A stretch of DNA of 64,000 bases from an uncultured Draconibacterium sp. GTDB taxonomy: Bacteria; Bacteroidota; Bacteroidia; Bacteroidales; Prolixibacteraceae. The notes below the pieces were generated by a model. The model was not told the DNA's origin, searched no databases, and saw nothing but the letters and a program-made list of their open reading frames with translations. The translations under genes and the position numbers were made by a program. Location: assembly GCF_963674925.1 (NCBI RefSeq), contig NZ_OY771647.1:2805501-2869500 (forward strand). The letters run 5' to 3'. Shown piece by piece: positions 8,211 through 17,108 of the stretch; positions within the stretch are counted from its first letter, which is position 1, and each line of letters starts with the position of its first letter.

Positions 8211-9171
8211 ATCAGCAAGTAACAGAATAAGACCTTTTGGTGTGATTGTACACAAAGAAATATCAGATATCGTCAGAAGCTGGCGTTTTTTAATAATGCT
8301 TGGCCTGATCTTTTTAACCTGTATGGGCTCTTTGTATGCTGCTTTAAACGATTTTTCATCGGCCATTAAAGCAAGTAATGCTGAAAGGAGTTTTTTCTTT
8401 CTAAAGTTGTTTACCCACTCGGATGGTACCCTGCCTTCGTTTATTGTTTTTGTGAGTTTTTTAGGGCCTTTATTAGGCATTAGTCTTGGCTTCGACAGTA
8501 TTAACCAGGAGCAAAACAAAGGAACCTTAAGTCGGATTTTAGCTCAGCCTATTTACCGTGATTATGTACTGAATGCTAAATTTCTGGCAGCATTAATTGT
8601 TTTAAGCATATTGTTTATTGTTCTCAGTCTTTTAGTACTTGGTTTTGGTTTAGTATTTATAGGTATTCCACCTACGGCAGAAGAGTTTTTAAGGATTATC
8701 TTTTTTGCACTGGTAACTGTTTTGTATGTAGCCTTCTGGCTAAACCTATCCTTGCTTTTTTCTGTGAAGTTCAATCAGGCCGCAACTTCGGCATTGGCGG
8801 GAATTTCAATTTGGTTGTTTTTTACCATCTTTTTTGGAATGATTGTTAATCTTATTGCCAAAGGATTGGCACCAACGATGTTTGTCAGTCAAAATCAGGC
8901 AATTGCATTTCAGCGTTTTGTGCAAAATATTATACGCATAAATCCGAGCCAGTTATTTAACGATGCTGCTACTTCGTTGCTTATGCCAACTGTTCGAAGT
9001 TTGGGACCTTTAACAATGGAACAAATGCAAGGAGCAATTCCCAGTCCATTGCCACTTGGGCAAAGTTTAATGTTGGTTTGGCCACAAGTTACAGCTCTTG
9101 TTGCCGGAACGATTATATTTTTTGCTATTGCATACACTTTATTCATGCGACGTGAGATACGTTCGCGTTAA
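8203..9171 (+). CDS. ABC-2 type permease
   Basis: This 322-residue integral membrane protein has six hydrophobic segments. The first follows a cytoplasmic N-terminus containing VHKEISDIVRSWRF, typical of ABC-2 permeases. The motif LGFDSINQEQNKGTLSRILAQP (about 95-116) is the conserved coupling region of NosY/GldF-like permeases that contacts the ATPase. An extracytoplasmic loop lies before the last helix. It forms the membrane channel for the upstream ATPase and is coupled to it by an 8-bp overlap. It ends the operon; tRNA-Trp follows 181 bp later. Confidence 0.9.
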   Translation: MHESASNRIRPFGVIVHKEISDIVRSWRFLIMLGLIFLTCMGSLYAALNDFSSAIKASNAERSFFFLKLFTHSDGTLPSFIVFVSFLGPLLGISLGFDSINQEQNKGTLSRILAQPIYRDYVLNAKFLAALIVLSILFIVLSLLVLGFGLVFIGIPPTAEEFLRIIFFALVTVLYVAFWLNLSLLFSVKFNQAATSALAGISIWLFFTIFFGMIVNLIAKGLAPTMFVSQNQAIAFQRFVQNIIRINPSQLFNDAATSLLMPTVRSLGPLTMEQMQGAIPSPLPLGQSLMLVWPQVTALVAGTIIFFAIAYTLFMRREIRSR

Positions 9172-9327
9172 TCTGGTTTGAGATATTTTTTCGCCACTGG
9201 AAATTTCATGTGATCCTTTTTTTGTTTCACTTCGATTTAAAATTCTGGAGAGTTATTCCGTCAATGGCATTGTGTGCATATTTGCAATAATTTCTTTCGC
9301 CGGCTTAGGTAATTTGAATTGAATTAC

Positions 9328-9335
9328 TATATTTG
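9328..9335 (+). promoter_or_regulatory. -7 promoter element of tRNA-Trp
   Basis: TATATTTG matches TAnnTTTG exactly and lies 17 bp before the mature tRNA. A well-spaced -33 TTG is not obvious. Confidence 0.6.
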
Positions 9336-9352
9336 CACTCGCAAAATGAAAC

Positions 9353-9425
9353 ACGGGTGTAGCTCAGTTGGTAGAGCACTGGTCTCCAAAACCAGGTGTC
9401 GGGAGTTCGAGTCTCTCCTCCCGTG
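9353..9425 (+). tRNA. tRNA-Trp (anticodon CCA)
   Basis: The cloverleaf has D-stem GCTC/GAGC, anticodon stem CTGGT/ACCAG with loop CTCCAAA (anticodon CCA) and T-stem GGGAG/CTCTC. The discriminator is G, as expected for tryptophan. The 3' CCA is not encoded (CAA follows), unlike the nearby tRNA-Ser. The acceptor stem, read as a 7-bp stem, carries one T-T mismatch at the sixth pair. Confidence 0.95.
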
Positions 9426-9432
9426 CAAAAGC

Positions 9433-9462
9433 AAAAGGCCTTACTTTAGTAAGGCCTTTTTT
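9433..9462 (+). terminator. terminator of tRNA-Trp
   Basis: A 12-bp stem AAAAGGCCTTAC / GTAAGGCCTTTT with a TTTA loop continues into a T run directly after the tRNA. Confidence 0.9.
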
Positions 9463-9535
9463 ATTGAATTAAATTCCGGGTGAAATATTTAAATCTTCAG
9501 CTTATAAGTGTTATTTTCACCACAAATTCGAGGCA

Positions 9536-10258
9536 ATGCAAATCAACGTCTTTATTCCATGTTTTATCGATCAGTTTTATCCTGAAACGGCAGGAAGTTT
9601 TGTAACCCTGCTGGAAAAGGTGGGGTGTGATGTAAAATACAATCCAAAACAAACCTGTTGCGGGCAACCGGCATTTAATAGCGGGTATTGGAAAGAGGCC
9701 AAAACTGTAGCCAAAAAATTTCTCGATGATTTTGAATTAGCAAACGTTGTGGTAGCACCTTCAGCCTCATGTACAGGCTTTATTCGGAACTACTACCATA
9801 AATTATTTGAAGATGACGAGGAGTTGCTCAGAAAGACGAATAAAACCCGGAAAAAGGTGTTCGAGTTTACCGACTTTTTGGTGAATCATTTAAAAGTAAC
9901 TGAACTGGGGGCGACTTTCAACCATAAAGTTACGTTCCATGACTCGTGTGCCGGTTTGCGCGAATATGGTATTAAAGAAGAACCCCGTAAATTATTAAAT
10001 GAGGTAAAAGGTCTGGAGTTAATAGAAATGGAAAAGCTTGAGACCTGTTGTGGTTTTGGGGGGACATTTGCAGCTAAATTCCATAACATTTCAACGGCAA
10101 TGACCGAGCAAAAGGTTGAATATGCACTAAAAACCGGTGCCGAATATATTGTGTCTACTGAAGCTTCGTGCCTGATGAATATGGATGCCTACATTAAAAA
10201 ACAGAAGCTTCCCATTAAAACTATTCATTTGGTTGATGTTCTGGCATCTCGTAGCTAG
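9536..10258 (+). CDS. (Fe-S)-binding protein, LutA/YkgE family (CCG domains)
   Basis: This 240-residue soluble protein has two cysteine-rich CCG repeats: TCCGQPAFNSGYW near residue 41 and ETCCGFGGTFAAKF near residue 168. Associated single cysteines sit in PCFIDQFYP (near residue 10) and HDSCAGLREYG. In LutA and heterodisulfide-reductase-type proteins these motifs bind Fe-S clusters, and LutABC oxidises L-lactate. Here neither LutB nor LutC adjoins. It is flanked by tRNA-Trp and a convergent exporter gene, so it either works with partners encoded elsewhere or has another redox role. Length matches stand-alone LutA (about 240). Confidence 0.88.
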   Translation: MQINVFIPCFIDQFYPETAGSFVTLLEKVGCDVKYNPKQTCCGQPAFNSGYWKEAKTVAKKFLDDFELANVVVAPSASCTGFIRNYYHKLFEDDEELLRKTNKTRKKVFEFTDFLVNHLKVTELGATFNHKVTFHDSCAGLREYGIKEEPRKLLNEVKGLELIEMEKLETCCGFGGTFAAKFHNISTAMTEQKVEYALKTGAEYIVSTEASCLMNMDAYIKKQKLPIKTIHLVDVLASRS

Positions 10259-10280
10259 AAACTAGCGGCTCGCCGCTTAT

Positions 10281-12104
10281 TTAAAACATCTGCATGCCAT
10301 GTAATTTCTTGTAGCGTCCGCCAAGCTCCATTAATTCTTCATGTGTTCCTTGCTCCACAATTTTACCTTTGTGTAATACACAAATCAGATTCGCGTGTTT
10401 AATTGTTGATAAACGGTGCGCGATAACCAACGAAGTGCGGTTTTTCATCAGGTTTTCCAAAGCTTCCTGTACCAGTTTTTCTGATTCGGTATCCAACGCC
10501 GAAGTGGCTTCATCCAAAATCAGAATTGGCGGATTCCGTAAAATGGCACGTGCAATAGAAAGGCGTTGCTTTTGTCCGCCCGAAAGTTTATCGCCACGGT
10601 CGCCAATTATCGTGTCGTAGCCATATTCTGTTCCCAGTATAAAATCGTGGGCATTGGCAATTTTTGCTGCCTGTATTACTGCTTCGTCACTAACGTTGTC
10701 AACGCCAAACGCAATGTTATTTCGTATGGTGTCGTTAAATAAAATGGGCTCCTGGTTCACGTTTCCAATCAGGTTACGTAACGATTTTAGTTTCAGGTCG
10801 CGGATATCGGTTCCATCTACCTCAATATTTCCCGAGGTAATGTCCCAGAAACGCGGTAACAAATCAACCATTGTGGTTTTTCCGCTACCCGATGAGCCAA
10901 CCAGTGCAACGGTTGTTCCCTTTGGAATATTCAGGCTTACATTCGTAAGGACTTCTGTTTTGTTGTAGGCAAAGCTCACATTTTTGTATACAATATCTTT
11001 TTCGAACGACTCGATGTTTTTGGCATCCTTCTTATCAACGATAGTAACTTCTGCTGCAAGAACATGATCGATACGTTGCATTGAAGCCAGTCCTTTTTCA
11101 ACGCTGTAAAGTGCTGTAGAAAATGCTTTTGCCGGATTTATTATTCCGTAGAAAAACACCATATAGCCGATAAATTCGGCAGCTGTGAGCGACGAGTCGT
11201 TTCCTCCAAGAATGATTCGACCACCATACCACAAAACAACAACAATAACTATGGTTCCCAGAAATTCGCTGGCCGGGTGGGCCAGGTGACGACGCCACAT
11301 CAGGCGATTCATGATCAGCCGGTAGTTTTGGTTCTCATTCTGAAATCGTCCAATGGCTTTTTCTTCAGCATTAAACGATTTGATAATCCGCAATCCCGAA
11401 AGATCTTCTTCAATAATCGACAGAATTTCGCCCAGTTTATTTTGCCCTTTGGTCGACACCCGTTTCAGGCTACGGCCAATTCGCCCAATAATTAAACCGG
11501 TTATGGGCAACATAACAAACACAAACAAAGTCAGCGACCAGCTCATGTATATCATCACAGCCAAATAAACGATTATCAGAATTGGGTTTTTGATCATCAT
11601 TCCGAGTGAGTTGGCTACTGAGTTTTCCACTTCCTGTACATCGCTGGTAATGCGAGCCATGATATCACCTTTTCGTTCTTCCGAAAAATAACCGAGTGGT
11701 AAGCCAATTATCTTCTTGTATATAAGCGAGCGGATATCGTAAACAACACCGTTGCGTAAGGCTATAAGTACAAAATCGGCCAGGTAAGTAAATCCAACTT
11801 TAAAAAGGGTGGCAATTACCAAAATTAAACCAATAAGCAGCAACGAATCCTGTTCGCCATGTTTACTAATAAACGAGCTGATGTAATAGTTTATGTTATT
11901 GGTAATTGAATCGGCTGTAAATGCCCATTGTACTTTCTCGGTTACCAGTTCTTTTGTTTTGAACAAAATATCGAGTGCCGGGATAAGCATAGCAAACGAA
12001 AAAGTTCCGAAAAGTGCACCTAAAATATTGTAAATAATGTTCATGACGACTTTCCCCCGGTAGGGCGGAACAAATCGTTTCATGAGTTTTAATAAGTCTT
12101 TCAT
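10281..12104 (-). CDS. MsbA-like ABC exporter (fused permease and ATPase)
   Basis: This 607-residue half-transporter has an N-terminal six-helix type IV exporter domain (about 20-320) and an ATPase domain. Walker A GSSGSGKTT lies at about 398-406, the signature LSGGQKQRLS near 503-511 and Walker B ILILDEATSALD near 523-534, followed by the H-loop in VIAHRLST. The coupling-helix region DIMARITSDVQEVE is typical of lipid-A flippases and related exporters. It functions as a homodimer, flipping lipid A or another amphiphile. Assignment to lipid A rather than a drug is inferred. It converges with the LutA-like gene and shares orientation with purB downstream of a degenerate repeat. Confidence 0.88.
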   Translation of the reverse strand: MKDLLKLMKRFVPPYRGKVVMNIIYNILGALFGTFSFAMLIPALDILFKTKELVTEKVQWAFTADSITNNINYYISSFISKHGEQDSLLLIGLILVIATLFKVGFTYLADFVLIALRNGVVYDIRSLIYKKIIGLPLGYFSEERKGDIMARITSDVQEVENSVANSLGMMIKNPILIIVYLAVMIYMSWSLTLFVFVMLPITGLIIGRIGRSLKRVSTKGQNKLGEILSIIEEDLSGLRIIKSFNAEEKAIGRFQNENQNYRLIMNRLMWRRHLAHPASEFLGTIVIVVVLWYGGRIILGGNDSSLTAAEFIGYMVFFYGIINPAKAFSTALYSVEKGLASMQRIDHVLAAEVTIVDKKDAKNIESFEKDIVYKNVSFAYNKTEVLTNVSLNIPKGTTVALVGSSGSGKTTMVDLLPRFWDITSGNIEVDGTDIRDLKLKSLRNLIGNVNQEPILFNDTIRNNIAFGVDNVSDEAVIQAAKIANAHDFILGTEYGYDTIIGDRGDKLSGGQKQRLSIARAILRNPPILILDEATSALDTESEKLVQEALENLMKNRTSLVIAHRLSTIKHANLICVLHKGKIVEQGTHEELMELGGRYKKLHGMQMF

Positions 12105-12169
12105 ATGTAGAAGACGGAAGTTTGAAGACGGAAGACCGAAGAGGTCATCCCGTCCACATTATAATTTTA
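12105..12169. repeat. GAAGACGGAAG word repeat
   Basis: GAAGACGGAAG occurs twice (near 12110 and 12124) and is followed by a third variant, ACCGAAGAGG, in the short spacer between purB and the exporter. It is the same kind of degenerate filler found at other spacers here. Confidence 0.4.
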
Positions 12170-13516
12170 TTAAAAAATTCCTGTGTAGTTCTGTGGTGTA
12201 ATCGCTTTTAACTCTTCTTTTACAGCATCACTAACATCTAAACCATCTACAAAATTGTGGATAGCCTCTTTGTTAATTACCTCGTTTTTACGGGTCAGAT
12301 CTTTCAAAGCCTCGTAAGGGTTTGGGAAAAACTCGCGACGTAAAATGGTTTGAATGGCCTCGGCAACCACTGCCCAGTTATTTTCAAGGTCTTTTTCGAT
12401 GGCCGCAGTGTTGATCAGCAATTTGTTCAAACCTTTCAAGGTTGATTTGATGGCAATTAGAGTATGACCAAACGGAACACCGATAAAACGGGTAACGGTT
12501 GAGTCGGTCAGGTCGCGCTGCAAACGCGAAACAGGAAGTTTCTGTGACAGTTGCTCAAAACCTGCATTTGCAATGCCAATGTTTCCTTCCGAGTTTTCAA
12601 AATCGATCGGATTAACTTTATGTGGCATCGTTGATGAACCCACTTCGCCTTTTTTAATTTTCTGCTTGAAGTAGTTCATCGAAATATAACTCCAAATGTC
12701 GCGGTCAAGATCGAGAATGATATTATTGATACGTTTTAATCCATCAAAAATGGCACTGTGGTTATCGTAGTGTGAAATCTGTGTAGTGAACTGCGAACGG
12801 TTCAATCCCAGTTTGTCTTTCAGGAACTTATTGGCAAAATCTTCCCAGTTAATATCAGGATAAGCTACATAGTGCGCATTAAAGTTACCGGTGGCTCCAC
12901 CAAATTTAGCATCGATGGCTATGGATTTTAACTGAACCAATTGCACCATAATTCGCTCGATAAATACTTTGATCTCTTTTCCTACTTTTGTTGGCGACGC
13001 CGGTTGTCCGTGCGTTTTAGCTAACATTGGAATATCTTTCCATTCAGTGGCCATTGTAAGCAGTTTTTCAATCAGGTCCTGCAATAGCGGGTAATATTCC
13101 TCTTCCAAAGCATCTTGTATCGATTTTGGAATGGCGGTATTGTTAGCATCCTGAGAAGTAAGCGCAAAGTGAATAAACTCTTTGTATTTACCCAGTTCCA
13201 GCTTGTCAAATTCATCTTTAATAAAATACTCAACAGCTTTTACATCGTGGTTGGTCACACTTTCAATGTCTTTTATGCGTTGCGCATCTTCCAGTGAAAA
13301 GTTTTTGTGAAGTTCACGAAGTTTGTCCAGTTTATCTGCAGGAATATCAGCAAGTTGTGGCAAAGGAATCTCGCACAAAGCGATAAAATATTCTACCTCA
13401 GTGAACAAACGGTATTTAATCAGGGCGAATTCGCTGAAGTATTTTCCCAATCCTTCTACTTTGTTACTGTACCTGCCGTCAACCGGCGAAATTGCTGTTA
13501 ATGTATTAAGTTCCAT
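12170..13516 (-). CDS. purB: adenylosuccinate lyase
   Basis: This 448-residue enzyme of the fumarase/aspartase superfamily catalyses two steps: SAICAR to AICAR in purine synthesis and adenylosuccinate to AMP. The catalytic histidine lies in AKTHGQPASPTKVGK (His about 169) and substrate-binding TSQD at 120-123. The superfamily signature GSSTMPHKVNPIDFEN (about 293-308) carries the catalytic Ser loop. The form with His-rich SHYDNHSAIFDGL is typical of the longer PurB seen in gamma-proteobacteria and Bacteroidota. It is a cytoplasmic tetramer. A TAnnTTTG box (13540-13547) lies just upstream. Confidence 0.97.
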   Translation of the reverse strand: MELNTLTAISPVDGRYSNKVEGLGKYFSEFALIKYRLFTEVEYFIALCEIPLPQLADIPADKLDKLRELHKNFSLEDAQRIKDIESVTNHDVKAVEYFIKDEFDKLELGKYKEFIHFALTSQDANNTAIPKSIQDALEEEYYPLLQDLIEKLLTMATEWKDIPMLAKTHGQPASPTKVGKEIKVFIERIMVQLVQLKSIAIDAKFGGATGNFNAHYVAYPDINWEDFANKFLKDKLGLNRSQFTTQISHYDNHSAIFDGLKRINNIILDLDRDIWSYISMNYFKQKIKKGEVGSSTMPHKVNPIDFENSEGNIGIANAGFEQLSQKLPVSRLQRDLTDSTVTRFIGVPFGHTLIAIKSTLKGLNKLLINTAAIEKDLENNWAVVAEAIQTILRREFFPNPYEALKDLTRKNEVINKEAIHNFVDGLDVSDAVKEELKAITPQNYTGIF

Positions 13517-13887
13517 TATTATTACTTAGAATTAAGCTGCAAATTTATAAAATTAAGCGGACTAGCTATTTGGCAGCCGAATGAATTTAATATTCTTTAA
13601 CCGCAGCGCAGAGTTGAGACCACTTAGAACTTATCATTTCGAGCAAAGCGAGAAATCTGCTCAATCTTTACCGGACACCAATGTTTCAGAGTCAGGCATA
13701 TTACCGATTAGAAATCAGAATGAGTTTTTGGTTCATTTATTCCGAAAAGCACTTCGATTTTCTATCGGCATTAACTCCCGAAATTTCGGGATAATTCCAT
13801 CGTTTCGCTAAAGGCTCACAATGAAAGACAATTGGTATAATTTGTAATTTGTTTTTTGTATTTTGGAACTTGAAAAAAATCAATGCC
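13517..13887. repeat. repeat-rich spacer between purB and the NfeD gene
   Basis: About 370 bp without a supportable gene. It contains TCATTTCGAGCAAAGCGAG continuing into AAATCT (13634-13658), a motif of the kind dispersed through many Bacteroidota genomes, and the perfect 14-bp palindrome CCCGAAATTTCGGG (13777-13790). The short open frames across it are interrupted and low-complexity. Confidence 0.5.
13540..13547 (-). promoter_or_regulatory. -7 promoter element of purB
   Basis: TAAATTTG on the minus strand, 24 bp before the purB ATG. The -33 element is not clear. Confidence 0.5.
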
Positions 13888-15288
13888 ATGAAGCTAAAAA
13901 ATTTCTGGATTTTGTTATTTGTACTCGCCACTTTAGCTGCTTTTGCGCAGGAGGCCAACAAGAAAAAAGTGTTTCTTCTGAATATCAAATCCGAAATTAC
14001 CCCGGCCACGCGACGCCAGGTTAGCCAGGCTTTTGAAGAAGCCGATTCGGTAAAAGCCGATGTGTTTCTAATTCACATGAATACTTATGGCGGCACTGTT
14101 GTTGATGCCGACTCGATACGTACTCGAATTCTGCAAAGTAAAATCCCTGTTTATGTGTTTGTCGACAATAACGCGGCATCGGCAGGTGCATTGATCTCCA
14201 TTGCCTGCGACGGAATTTACATGCGCCCCGGGGGAAGTATCGGTGCGGCTACTGTCGTTAACCAAACCGGTGCGGCAATGCCCGATAAATACCAGAGTTA
14301 CATGCGATCGACTATGCGGGCAACGGCTGAAGCACACGGAAAAGACACAACAATTACAGCCAGTGGTGATACGATTATAGAGTGGTTTCGCGATCCGAAA
14401 ATTGCCGAGGCCATGGTTGATGAGCGAATTTTTATTGAAGGTGTTTCCGACACGGGACAGGTGCTTACGTTTACACCTTCGGAAGCAATGGAAAATGGTT
14501 TTTGCGAAGGAACGGCCGAAAACGTTGACGAAGTGCTGCAACAAATTGGTATCGACGATTATGAATTGTTTGAGTATGAACCAACTTTTATTGAGAAGAT
14601 TATCGGTTTTCTGGTGCATCCAATCGTGTCCGGATTATTGATTATGGCAATTGTAGGCGGTATTTATTTTGAGATGCAATCGCCTGGAATCGGGTTTCCG
14701 CTGGGAATTGCGATTCTGGCAGCGGTATTGTATTTTATGCCGCTTTACCTCGAAGGTTTGGCCGAACACTGGGAAATTGCGCTGTTTATTGTCGGGCTGA
14801 TACTTATTGCGGTGGAAATATTTGTGATCCCGGGCTTTGGAGTTGCCGGAGTCCTGGGAATATCGTTTGTTTTTGTTGGCCTGGTTTTGAGCCTGATCAA
14901 TAATGTAAACTTCGATTTTGAAGGTGTTCAAATAGAAGGTGTTGGGACCGCAATGGCAACTGTTGTAATCGGTATTTTTGGGGGCTTTATTTTGTCGCTT
15001 TACCTCGGGAAACGTATGTTTACAGCGCAGCACGGAATGTTTAAAAACTTTGCATTAAACACAGTTCAGCATGTTAACGAAGGTTTTGTTAGCGTCGAAA
15101 CCAAACTTTTTGAATTAAAGGGGCGAAAAGGGATTGCACAAACTGTTTTACGCCCGGGTGGAAAAATAAACATTGAAGGCGAAGTTTATGATGCTGTTGC
15201 TGTTACCGGTTTTATTGATAAGGATGAAAAAATAGTAGTAACAAAAGTGGAGGCAACACAGCTTTATGTGGAGTTGGATGAGGAGTAG
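13888..15288 (+). CDS. NfeD family protein (ClpP-like domain, membrane, OB domain)
   Basis: This 466-residue protein starts at ATG 13888, which opens a clear signal peptide (MKLKNFWILLFVLATLAAFAQ); the longer TTG-start frame does not. The N-terminal ClpP/crotonase-like serine-protease domain has a candidate nucleophile in NNAASAGALISIACDG (Ser about 98) and a Lys about 36 residues later. Several membrane helices follow (about 230-370), then a soluble OB-fold NfeD domain (about 395-466). Long NfeD proteins associate with membrane stomatin-like proteins and have been proposed to act in membrane protein quality control or lipid-raft organisation. No stomatin/floA gene adjoins here. Confidence 0.9.
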   Translation: MKLKNFWILLFVLATLAAFAQEANKKKVFLLNIKSEITPATRRQVSQAFEEADSVKADVFLIHMNTYGGTVVDADSIRTRILQSKIPVYVFVDNNAASAGALISIACDGIYMRPGGSIGAATVVNQTGAAMPDKYQSYMRSTMRATAEAHGKDTTITASGDTIIEWFRDPKIAEAMVDERIFIEGVSDTGQVLTFTPSEAMENGFCEGTAENVDEVLQQIGIDDYELFEYEPTFIEKIIGFLVHPIVSGLLIMAIVGGIYFEMQSPGIGFPLGIAILAAVLYFMPLYLEGLAEHWEIALFIVGLILIAVEIFVIPGFGVAGVLGISFVFVGLVLSLINNVNFDFEGVQIEGVGTAMATVVIGIFGGFILSLYLGKRMFTAQHGMFKNFALNTVQHVNEGFVSVETKLFELKGRKGIAQTVLRPGGKINIEGEVYDAVAVTGFIDKDEKIVVTKVEATQLYVELDEE

Positions 15289-15310
15289 CTTTTGTCAAAG
15301 CTGTCATTTT

Positions 15311-15380
15311 AATACGTCATGCTGAACTTGTTTCAGCATCTTCCAGTTAACCAGATTCCGAACTAAATTCGAAATGACGA
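15311..15380. repeat. dispersed ATGCTGAA/TTCAGCAT hairpin repeat
   Basis: CGTCATGCTGAACTTGTTTC continuing into AGCATCT forms an 8-bp stem (15319-15326 with 15332-15339) between convergent genes. It is followed by AAATTCGAAATGACG. Similar words are known as dispersed repeats in Bacteroidota. It could double as a weak terminator. Confidence 0.45.
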
Positions 15381-15434
15381 TAATATAGCTATACTTGAAA
15401 TAGACTTAGTGAGTTTGAACTATTCGCAACCTTT

Positions 15435-15971
15435 TCAATCCTTCAGCTGATAAAACATAATCTCTTCATCATCATTTGGAAGTGTGACGTGTTTAGTAAA
15501 TTTCAATCCAAGTTTTTCCAATAACCGTTGCGAGCGTAAATTGTACTTTGCCGTGATGGCAGTAATGTTATTGATTTTAAATTCTTCAATTCCTACGTTC
15601 TTAAGTTTTTCGGCAGCTTCAAATGCATAACCCTGGCCTTCAAATTCAGGTAAAAAGGCAAACCCGATGTCAATACCTTCCAGCCCGTCACGATCAAAAA
15701 GTCCGCAAGTACCCATCTTAACATTGTCGGCTTTTCTGATGACTACATAGTTTCCATAGCCTTCCTTTTTTAGCTGTGGATACATCTTTTCGCAAATATA
15801 CACACGGGCTTCTTCTTCCGAGTAAACACCACGGTCGCCGATGTATTGCAACCACTTTTCAGAATTTAATAATTGATAAATAAACTTAGAATCTTTTTCC
15901 TCGCACGGACGAAGAATTAAACGTGAAGTTTCAAAAGTTTGGTAGCGTTTACCATCAATAATCACCGACAT
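15435..15971 (-). CDS. GNAT family N-acetyltransferase (RimJ/RimL-like)
   Basis: This 178-residue protein has the RimJ/RimL-type start ETSRLILRPCEEKDSKFIYQ, in which (T)xRLxLR is the family hallmark. The acetyl-CoA pyrophosphate loop lies in LPEFEGQGYAFEAAEKL (about residues 126-142), and the C-terminal NLRSQRLLEKLGLK segment (about 150-163) is also typical. It should transfer an acetyl group from acetyl-CoA to a protein N-terminus or small-molecule amine; the substrate cannot be deduced. It is monocistronic, with a TAnnTTTG box 23-30 bp upstream. Confidence 0.87.
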   Translation of the reverse strand: MSVIIDGKRYQTFETSRLILRPCEEKDSKFIYQLLNSEKWLQYIGDRGVYSEEEARVYICEKMYPQLKKEGYGNYVVIRKADNVKMGTCGLFDRDGLEGIDIGFAFLPEFEGQGYAFEAAEKLKNVGIEEFKINNITAITAKYNLRSQRLLEKLGLKFTKHVTLPNDDEEIMFYQLKD

Positions 15972-15993
15972 AATTTGTGTTTTTGTAAAGAAA

Positions 15994-16001
15994 CAAAATT
16001 A
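15994..16001 (-). promoter_or_regulatory. -7 promoter element of the GNAT gene
   Basis: TAATTTTG on the minus strand, about 23 bp before the start codon. Confidence 0.5.
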
Positions 16002-16029
16002 TGCCGGAAATTGAGGATGCTGTAAATTC

Positions 16030-16917
16030 TTAAACAAGCTTTTCTTTAAAGAAATCGATAGTGCGATTCCAGGCAAGTTTTGCCGCTGCTTCATCGTAAC
16101 GCGGAGTAGTATCGTTATGGAATCCGTGGTTCACGCCCGGGTACATATAGGCTTTATATTCTTTATTGTATTTTTTCAGTGCTGCTTCATAGTCCGGCCA
16201 TCCTGCGTTTACGCGCGTATCGAGTTCTGCATAATGCAACAGAAGCGGTGCTTCAATTTGTTTGGTTTGCTCTTCCGATGGCTGGCCGCCATAAAATGGA
16301 ACAGCTGCTTTTAGATCAGAAACTTCAACAGCCATCATATTCGATATCCAGCCGCCAAAACAGAAACCAACCACACCGATATTTCCATCACATTCCGGGT
16401 GTGCTTTCAGGGTTTCATAGGCAGCAATAAAGTCCTGCAACATTTCATCTCTGTCACGCTCACGTTGCATTGTCCGGCCATCGTCGTCGTTTCCCGGATA
16501 ACCACCCAGCGGGCTAAGCGCATCGGGCGAAATTGAAATAAATCCTGCCAGTGCAGCACGCCGGCCAACATCGGCAATATGCGGATTTAACCCGCGATTC
16601 TCGTGCACCACCACAATTCCGGGCAGTTTCTTTGAGTTTCCTGCCGGTCGCGACAATTGACCGCTGATTTTACCTCCACCTTTGGGCGATTGGTATTCAA
16701 TCGTTTCTGTTTTCAGTCGCGAATCATCTGCTTTAATCTGAATTTTATCCTGGTAGTTCGGCATAATAAAACTCATGAGCGATGAGACGGTTAATCCTCC
16801 AACGGCATAAGCCGAAAGTCGTTCAACAAATTTTCTCCGATCGATTCGATTGTGAGCATAGTCATCGTAAAGGTCGAAAACCTCCTGGCTAATTTGTTCT
16901 TTCTTTATTGATTTCAT
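16030..16917 (-). CDS. dienelactone hydrolase family protein
   Basis: This 295-residue alpha/beta hydrolase has catalytic Cys in GVVGFCFGGW (Cys about 186), Asp in AELDTRVNAGWPDY (about 233) and His in PGVNHGFHND (about 264), the Cys-Asp-His triad of dienelactone hydrolases. The N-terminal 60 residues include DRRKFVERLSAYAVGG and a hydrophobic stretch. This resembles a twin-arginine leader set back from the terminus, as in YghX-like homologues, so export is possible but not certain. The substrate is unknown. It stands alone between the acetyltransferase gene and the divergent purT. Confidence 0.88.
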   Translation of the reverse strand: MKSIKKEQISQEVFDLYDDYAHNRIDRRKFVERLSAYAVGGLTVSSLMSFIMPNYQDKIQIKADDSRLKTETIEYQSPKGGGKISGQLSRPAGNSKKLPGIVVVHENRGLNPHIADVGRRAALAGFISISPDALSPLGGYPGNDDDGRTMQRERDRDEMLQDFIAAYETLKAHPECDGNIGVVGFCFGGWISNMMAVEVSDLKAAVPFYGGQPSEEQTKQIEAPLLLHYAELDTRVNAGWPDYEAALKKYNKEYKAYMYPGVNHGFHNDTTPRYDEAAAKLAWNRTIDFFKEKLV

Positions 16918-17071
16918 TGTTAGATATTTATATGGAAATAACGGTGGAGGTTTTTGCTTTGTTCATTCCTTAAGTTCGATTTTTGTTTGAAAAAGAATGT
17001 TGCAGTTTCAATAAAATGTTAGCAAAACAGTGTTGGTGGCAATTATAAAAATGTACAATCGGAAATAAATC

Positions 17072-17079
17072 TATTTTTG
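17072..17079 (+). promoter_or_regulatory. -7 promoter element of purT
   Basis: TATTTTTG, 29 bp before the purT ATG, matching TAnnTTTG. Confidence 0.55.
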
Positions 17080-17108
17080 CGGCATCAAAAAAAAATGAAA
17101 AAACAGGG

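Noticed and set aside
4755..9425. tRNA-bounded genomic island with attachment sites
   Set aside because: No integrase and no direct repeat of the tRNA 3' end were found, so the tRNA borders may be coincidental. Only the unusual translation signals are reported.
13581..13811. 76-codon frame between purB and the NfeD gene
   Set aside because: It runs through dispersed-repeat sequence, including a palindrome, and its translation looks like repeat rather than protein.
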